This document shows positions 17,501 through 19,961 of a DNA stretch of 19,961 nt, in pieces. Under the pieces are notes generated by a model. That model was given only the letters and a program-made list of their open reading frames with translations, was not told the DNA's origin and searched no databases. Origin of the DNA: JAYEKL01 sp034660995 (lineage in GTDB: Bacteria > Patescibacteriota > Minisyncoccia > JAHIHE01 > JAGLIN01); NCBI GenBank assembly GCA_034660995.1, contig JAYEKL010000027.1, positions 1 to 19,961 on the forward strand, given 5' to 3'. Positions within the stretch are counted from its first letter, which is position 1. Every line of letters begins with the position of its first letter. The translations under genes and the position numbers were made by a program.

Positions 17501-17895
17501 CAAGCTCTGGTGATGTATTGCGCGGGCAAATCAAAATATTTGTTCCTGAAGGCAGGAATTTTGTTGCGGTAGAAGATTTTATTCCTGCGGGTGTAGAATT
17601 GATCAATTTCAATTTAGCAACAGAGGATAAATCACTCCTAGTAAAAGAACAAAAAGATTATAACTGGTGGCGAAGCTATTATGACGATAAAAAGCTGCGT
17701 CCCGATATGAAAGAACTAAGAGACGACCGTTTATTTCTCTTTAAAGAAAGACTTTCCGCTGGAGAATATGAATATGACTATTATGTCCGCGTTCTAATTC
17801 CAGGCAAATTTCATCACTTACCAGCAGTTGTTTCTGAAATGTACTTTCCAGAAAATTTTGCGAGGACTTCTGGAAGATATTTTGAGGTGAAATAA
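11308..17895 (+). CDS. Giant thioester alpha-2-macroglobulin (A2M) family protein, membrane-anchored
   Basis: 2195 residues from ATG 11308; the true start may be ATG 11452 (2147 residues), since the first 48 codons are a duplicated start plus a 20-residue spacer. A basic segment and one membrane helix (about 69-87 of the long form) anchor it; no lipobox is seen. Two Ig-like (Big_5-type) domains follow (about 90-290). YSDRPIYRPSHEVQIKG near 900-916 is the conserved A2M strand. Residues 1440-1468 contain GGGG and KKKR and look like the protease bait, followed by RDTAFWQAV and LPDNLTTWQ. YGCSEQ carries the thioester motif CxEQ (Cys1684, Glu1686, Gln1687; 16357-16368) within an alpha-helical domain. 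The C-terminus matches bacterial A2M ends (PAGVELINF, PGKFHHLPA). It should trap proteases outside the membrane: cleavage of the bait exposes the thioester for covalent capture. It is longer than the E. coli YfhM type (about 1650 residues). Confidence 0.93.
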   Translation: MTKGIFTGMHNYFLRNKKKSIAIDSALLYNKRNECLVIISKIIHKNKNMTKGIFTGMHNYFLRNKKKSIIAALFLFVLLVSGIIFLTKDRGPKFSNPRPEYAQVYSIVNDKISQSASIVINLPANMEISKTEAQNSITFSPEIKGVWEEIAEEKKIIFKPEEELRLSRYYSVILETADNSIGGDFLIVDDPKVLTVFPKAGSEASEDTEITVMFNRPMTPITTLDVLDTFDIPIEISPATAGKFKWIGTRTVQFVADERLVRSSNYTVKIKSDFVSMDGLGIENFEHNFTTRAFRYQSVSSNSTIYSSPMRVVFNQPVNLRKTISEMTLQNVTANNQQIDFIAEYGTRNVYNKESKEHEKTVDESVILIYNKKDRHNRRKLWDFNNNYHLKINKAYPLEGDIIIDKEKHITINVSGEIKQISASSERTSFATPDFFDPQGKLWIAFYEDIDLGKSKISADKMVKIGYGEKCKEKSGDLKFGRSVECEKEEDKKRIYLTFDYGKINNGDILKLNINTIVNKDGLQLNVNPIVKKIKIIPHLKILKTTPNHNATDASLNEFIICSSTPLSVPAKEDISDYIKADPGFEFKYWGRSRRITTNHYNCRVGEFETKIAYGLMPESYYKIEIKTIDDFSEEKTINRTFRTGKMPEHHLGFHNFQRNYSITTSDKTKLTYAVENMDYIDLNICELSPQKMLYYLENKPSYTSSSATVNNCEKIITKRIELQKKYWVKNYFTVDLEDYLENTLGHYILTFSHPDYKTRARYDKDKKQIYERTYLTVTNLGIVEKRVEVRNSGTNQEINLDQEQQAKLKNIYWVTNLKSADPIEGAQVQLFEGVREKSSVKINGLSSLYTTDISGIAKTAVVNNLYGVIATKGNDSALITRYDNKLGYGSTARTAQKIYLYSDRPIYRPSHEVQIKGLYRIGYDGDYEIFQEKKIPLKVYNSKNEEILNQELEVNDFGTFNTKLILDTKAPLGRYRINAKGTTAYFEVEEYQPAPFKVEAKTDKEEYISGDTFNMEIDANYYFGAAVEGGEVEYSIGSQNYYFNKYKDEYFNFGSSWYYCYNCSYGDKFILRNKTEIDSSGKAKISHQIDLDKLFEGDESTKSKIIVVYLTVKNSNGQTVSAQKSFIVHRGEYYLGLKTDKYFLGKNESFQAKVKSVDIKGKEISVQNIKLQINKIKWAQNKRKEVDGGYYYKWEKELELIQEKTISTNQNGDWSGNFSLDKEGEYELKVISKDSRGNTITNSYNIYVYGNAQVDVRRTNNTELEIVVDKNNLKIGDKAKIIIKSPYKKAKALISIERGKVFKYEVVDINQNLYDYSFSVAAEYVPNFYVSVILLSADSDPDVKFAQVGFKVDTEKKELNISVQSDKKSYLPGEEVVLKFNSLDYANNPVETEFSVSVADLSVLALKGNQKKNPLVFFYGGFPLTISTSSNLENILYEVDIANEATKGGGGAESKDLAKKKRGEFRDTAFWQAVIRTNEKGQAEIKFTLPDNLTTWQIESIGISKDTKLGVDYQEFIARKDIMVVPLKPRFAVPGDEFYIGAKIFNQTDQKQNLKVEFSSETLSLKNDQKEKDTLIEANESKTVYFNVVTRQSKQSGSHQFVLSAKNNTYEDVVENTIKITRNDTYEATATAGYSNAVMVKESIYLPENITEDKGGLTIQTSATLAVFLSDALNYLLSYPYGCSEQIASKLSSIAIVKKGLNLENIGDKFELEDIEFDGRKWTMDEIVEVGLARIYENQKSDGGFAYYPDGDSNIYLTLRITNTLKSLKDAGYDINENSLRKAFNYINNTISYNRNLQKNKDLVILTTNSLLEIEEYGKINPSLINYIKGLRNDKLFLNEQISNTSLTTLAIMLASNESIFSESYKNEVFNVLENKIDIDSRGAFLPSGKNVIWQYYGTQTKDTALLLKALSKDKRDNAILDKILRWLLRSRDKDGSWGSTSNTISVIDAMTDYLIWQRETESEFTLKILLDDEEKQSFDYNAETILDQNSLEIPISDIGLGSFSSLNFKKENHNNLNNNFYYDVSLKYFLPIDTIPPRDEGFSITREFYHLDDKEGENPVIEASSGDVLRGQIKIFVPEGRNFVAVEDFIPAGVELINFNLATEDKSLLVKEQKDYNWWRSYYDDKKLRPDMKELRDDRLFLFKERLSAGEYEYDYYVRVLIPGKFHHLPAVVSEMYFPENFARTSGRYFEVK
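11369..11397 (+). promoter_or_regulatory. Putative A2M promoter inside the duplication spacer
   Basis: TTGCTA (11369-11374), 17 bp, TATAAT (11392-11397). A second TATAAT follows at 11418-11423. Transcription from here would skip the first ATG and use ATG 11452, which supports the downstream start. The -35 box straddles the edge of the first repeat copy, so chance is possible. Confidence 0.35.
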
Positions 17896-17940
17896 TATTG
17901 GAATTATGAATTATGAATTTTGAAGAAAACGTTTTAAGCT

Positions 17941-17960
17941 CCTCCCCTGACAAGGGGAGG
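17941..17960. terminator. Strong hairpin after the A2M gene
   Basis: CCTCCCCT (17941-17948) and AGGGGAGG (17953-17960) form an 8-bp GC-rich stem with a GACA loop, 45 nt after the A2M stop. It lacks a T-run, so it may be a repeat fragment rather than a true terminator; a second GGGAGGGG follows at 17963-17970. The upstream ATTATGAATTATGAATTTTG stretch is a short tandem repeat. Confidence 0.4.
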
Positions 17961-18099
17961 TTGGGAGGGGTTCGAAAAATCGTATGATTATAATCTGAAT
18001 TATTTTTAGCACAGAAGTTAGTTATACAATAAGCCTAACGTTTATATTTTTTCGCTTTTCTAAATAGGATTTTATTAGTTTTTTTTAGAGCTTTCTAGA

Positions 18100-18186
18100 T
18101 ATAATCAACAAATGGAAATAAGGATTTGCATATCTCCAAAAAAGGAAAAAAGTGGAGATATAAATAATTATATTGTCAAAAAATGA
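18100..18186 (+). other. Possible leaderless 24-residue ORF or small RNA upstream of lexA
   Basis: A TATAAT box (18100-18105) lies 6 nt before ATG 18112, so the first transcribed base would fall at or near the A of the start codon. The frame reads MEIRICISPKKEKSGDINNY and ends at TGA 18184-18186. An 8-bp inverted repeat, ATATCTCC/GGAGATAT (18130-18137, 18154-18161), lies inside it. No good -35 box is visible. It matches nothing I know; it could be an RNA, a leader peptide or chance. The rest of 17961-18220 shows no gene. Confidence 0.25.
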
Positions 18187-18221
18187 AAATTTATCGAACT
18201 TAAATGAGTTTATTTTTTTTC

Positions 18222-18249
18222 TTGACAAAGAATATACATAGTGTATACT
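18222..18249 (+). promoter_or_regulatory. lexA promoter
   Basis: A perfect TTGACA (18222-18227), a 16-bp spacer, and TATACT (18244-18249). The start of transcription is expected at about 18256-18257, which is the A of the lexA ATG, so the mRNA would be leaderless. This is the best promoter in the window. Confidence 0.8.
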
Positions 18250-18257
18250 TGTGTATA
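18233..18257. promoter_or_regulatory. Candidate LexA operator: phased TGTATA half-sites
   Basis: TATACA (18233-18238) and TGTATA (18242-18247) form a perfect 6-3-6 palindrome between the -35 and -10 boxes and over the -10. A second TGTATA (18252-18257) lies exactly 10 bp further on, over the transcription start. Bound protein would block RNA polymerase. Self-repression by LexA is the natural reading, but binding is inferred. Confidence 0.6.
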
Positions 18258-18883
18258 TGAGGACCAAAACATTATCAAAAAAAGAATCAGAAGCAATTCG
18301 CCTGATTAGAAATTCATTAGTCCATATGGGGCAAACGCCGTCTGTTCGCGAGCTTATGGCTTCTTTGGGTTATCGTTCGCCGAGATCCGCTTCGGTGATT
18401 ATTGATAAATTAATAGACAAAGGGTTTTTAGTTCGCAAAGATAGCGGAAAACTAAAACTGATAAAAGATTTAAAAAGCAGTCCCGCAAGAGCCAGAACAG
18501 TCAAGGTTCCTCTTGTCGGCGAGATTTCCTGCGGAATGCCAGTATTCGCTGAAGAGAATTTTGAAATGATGATACCCGTATCCATAAATTTAGCTCCACC
18601 ACCTCATAAATATTTTTTATTGAGAGCAAAAGGGGATTCAATGAATAAGAAGAAAATAAATGACAGAGATTTAGTATTAGTCCGCCAGCAATCATCAGCT
18701 GAAACGGGTGATAGCGTGGTTGCTATCATTGACGATGAGGCAACAATAAAAGAATTGCAGATTTCAAACAATGCAATCATATTAAAACCAAGATCCACAA
18801 ACAAGGAACATCAGCCGATTATCTTAGATAAAGATTTTTTAGTTCAGGGGGTTGTAGTTGGCGTGATTCCTGATTTTGAGTAA
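18257..18883 (+). CDS. lexA: LexA-type repressor with S24 self-cleavage domain
   Basis: 208 residues from ATG 18257. GTG 18251 would add two residues but lies inside the promoter region, upstream of the expected transcription start, so ATG is preferred. The N-terminal third is a winged helix-turn-helix (KKESEAIRLI, GQTPSVRELMASLGYRS, SVIIDKLIDKGFL) as in LexA. The self-cleavage bond is Cys-Gly (ISCGMP, Cys92-Gly93 from this ATG) instead of the usual Ala-Gly; UmuD also uses Cys-Gly. The serine/lysine dyad is present: KGDSMNKK (Ser128) and DDEATIKEL (Lys165). It should repress SOS-type promoters and cleave itself when RecA filaments form. TGTATA half-sites in its own promoter suggest self-repression. 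The R-M frame begins 11 nt after its stop and probably shares its mRNA, so it may serve as a dedicated regulator rather than, or as well as, the global LexA. Confidence 0.93.
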   Translation: MRTKTLSKKESEAIRLIRNSLVHMGQTPSVRELMASLGYRSPRSASVIIDKLIDKGFLVRKDSGKLKLIKDLKSSPARARTVKVPLVGEISCGMPVFAEENFEMMIPVSINLAPPPHKYFLLRAKGDSMNKKKINDRDLVLVRQQSSAETGDSVVAIIDDEATIKELQISNNAIILKPRSTNKEHQPIILDKDFLVQGVVVGVIPDFE

Positions 18884-18894
18884 TAATTATAAAT

Positions 18895-19961
18895 ATGCAA
18901 AAAATAAAAAACAACAATTTAAAGTTTATTGATTTTTGCGCTGGAATTGGCGGTGGGCGAATTGGTCTTGAAAATTCTGGTATGCAATGTGTCGGTTTTT
19001 CTGAAATAAACAAAGATGCCGAAAAAACATATAGATTATTTTTCGGCGAGGAAGAAAAAAATCACGGAGATTTAATGAAAATTAACCCAAAAAATTTGCC
19101 TGATTTTGATTTGATGATTGCTGGCTTTCCTTGTCAGACTTTTTCAGTGATTGGACAAAGAAAGGGGATGTGTGATAAAAGAGGTCAAATAATTTTTGGG
19201 CTTGTTAAAATAATGAAAAATATGCAAAAACTTACACTTAGAGAAAAATCAATATTGGCTGGATTATTCTTGTCGAAATTCAACGAAAGAGGTTTGAAAT
19301 ATCTCGGTTTTGATAATTTTACAGAGGCATTTAATGTTATCGGACTTGCTTTGGAAGTTAAGCCAGCTTCTGTTAAAAATTACAGAGACGAATTTGATCC
19401 AATTTTTCCAAACAAAAGACAAGGTTGGCATAAAAGAGAAATAAGGCAGTACTGTAAAAATATTTATAACACTTTTAAAGATTTGGATATAAAAAATTTC
19501 TCAAATTTATTAAAAGAAATAATTTACGAAAATCACGAGATAGATGTTTTGATGGAACAAGTCGCTAAAAAAGAGGGTAAAGAAAGTTCTTTTGCCAAAC
19601 GACTTATAACAGGTCAAGCAGCAGAACACTATTTTAAAGAAAATTATACTGCGATTGATGTATTTAAAAATTATCAAATTGAAGATACAACAAAGCATGG
19701 CTGTGGATTTGATTTTAAACTTTATGATGAAAATAAAGAATTTTTAGGGATAGAAGTTAAAGGATTAAATAATTCAAGCGGTAATATTGCTTTAACAAAT
19801 AAAGAATATTCAGTCGCCCAATTATTAAGAGAACGATATTTTTTGTTTGTTGTCAAGAATTTTAAAGAAATTCCTTTTCATGATTATTTTCGAAATCCAT
19901 TAAATAGTAAATTGAAATTCAATAGAATTGAATCAATAATAAAACAAATAACTTGGAATGC
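18895..19961 (+). CDS. Chimeric frame: N-terminal half of cytosine-5 DNA methyltransferase joined to a DUF3883-like restriction nuclease (3' end outside the window)
   Basis: One open frame from ATG 18895 to the window end (355 codons so far). Residues 10-106 are a Dcm-type methyltransferase start: motif I DFCAGIGGGRIGLE (AdoMet binding), SEINKDA, HGDL, and motif IV AGFPCQTFSVIGQRKGM with catalytic Cys80, then DKRGQIIFGLVKIM. Motif VI (ENV), motif VIII, the target-recognition domain and motifs IX-X are missing. From Met110 (ATG 19222) the sequence changes to a different protein: LSKFNERGLKYLGF, KPASVKNYRDEFDPIFPNKR and a nuclease-like end, HGCGFDFKLYDENKEFLGIE with VKG (Asp273, Glu287, Lys289: the D..ExK site of PD-(D/E)xK enzymes) plus ALTNKEYSVAQ typical of DUF3883. 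The nuclease could be translated alone from ATG 19222. Deletion, insertion, a genuine fusion or an assembly join are all possible. The operon position behind lexA is clear. Confidence 0.8.
   Translation, partial: MQKIKNNNLKFIDFCAGIGGGRIGLENSGMQCVGFSEINKDAEKTYRLFFGEEEKNHGDLMKINPKNLPDFDLMIAGFPCQTFSVIGQRKGMCDKRGQIIFGLVKIMKNMQKLTLREKSILAGLFLSKFNERGLKYLGFDNFTEAFNVIGLALEVKPASVKNYRDEFDPIFPNKRQGWHKREIRQYCKNIYNTFKDLDIKNFSNLLKEIIYENHEIDVLMEQVAKKEGKESSFAKRLITGQAAEHYFKENYTAIDVFKNYQIEDTTKHGCGFDFKLYDENKEFLGIEVKGLNNSSGNIALTNKEYSVAQLLRERYFLFVVKNFKEIPFHDYFRNPLNSKLKFNRIESIIKQITWN

Noticed and set aside
17941..17970. A classic intrinsic terminator after the A2M gene
   Set aside because: The hairpin is strong but no T-run follows on either strand; kept only as a low-confidence terminator or repeat.
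18251..18253. GTG start for lexA
   Set aside because: It lies just after the -10 box, upstream of the expected transcription start; ATG 18257 fits the promoter and the usual LexA N-terminus.
18370..19013. Several antisense frames of 64-71 codons opposite lexA and the methyltransferase
   Set aside because: They are mirror frames of conserved genes and show no domain signature.

Overview
The window is AT-rich, with short spacers and mostly small gene clusters. It uses the standard bacterial code: TGA is a real stop, for example after the Na/Pi transporter. Most starts have no recognisable Shine-Dalgarno sequence, and palindromic repeats fill several spacers. Gene content (TyrRS with a KMSKS loop, NYN nuclease, bifunctional PBP, very large thioester alpha-2-macroglobulin) and these spacer palindromes suggest an uncultivated small-genome bacterium, plausibly Patescibacteria/CPR. 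That placement is inference; no taxonomic marker here proves it.

Layout. 1-600 holds a decayed Fic-family gene, cut by the window edge and broken by an internal deletion plus frameshift. 914-3653 is a two-gene carbohydrate unit: a six-hairpin glycosidase, then a ROK sugar kinase. 3654-3911 is packed with inverted repeats, followed by a Na+/phosphate-cotransporter-like membrane protein (3912-5006). A bidirectional terminator separates it from a minus-strand pair, tyrS (5115-6302) and an upstream NYN/PIN-like nuclease gene (6378-6890). The divergent spacer 6891-7180 carries a perfect 11-bp palindrome, a plausible promoter and an 89-nt structured element ahead of a class A penicillin-binding protein (7181-10201). 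A nested palindromic repeat, a small P-loop kinase gene (10404-11024) and a repeat-bearing spacer lead to a giant membrane-anchored alpha-2-macroglobulin (11308-17895). Its first 84 nt including leader and start codon are duplicated in frame. The right end is a lexA gene with a consensus promoter that would make its mRNA leaderless, followed 11 nt later by an open frame that runs off the window. That frame joins the N-terminal half of a cytosine-5 methyltransferase to a DUF3883-like restriction nuclease.

How the genes fit together. Glycosidase and ROK kinase could release and phosphorylate glucose. The PBP and alpha-2-macroglobulin recall the pbpC/A2M partnership of many bacteria: cell-wall synthesis plus a protease trap guarding the envelope. 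LexA and the restriction-modification (R-M) frame look like one transcription unit, which would put the R-M genes under a self-cleaving, damage-responsive repressor. The most notable points are the LexA/R-M chimera, the leaderless lexA promoter with phased TGTATA half-sites, the duplicated start region of the A2M gene, and the PBP leader element that can fold in two mutually exclusive ways.
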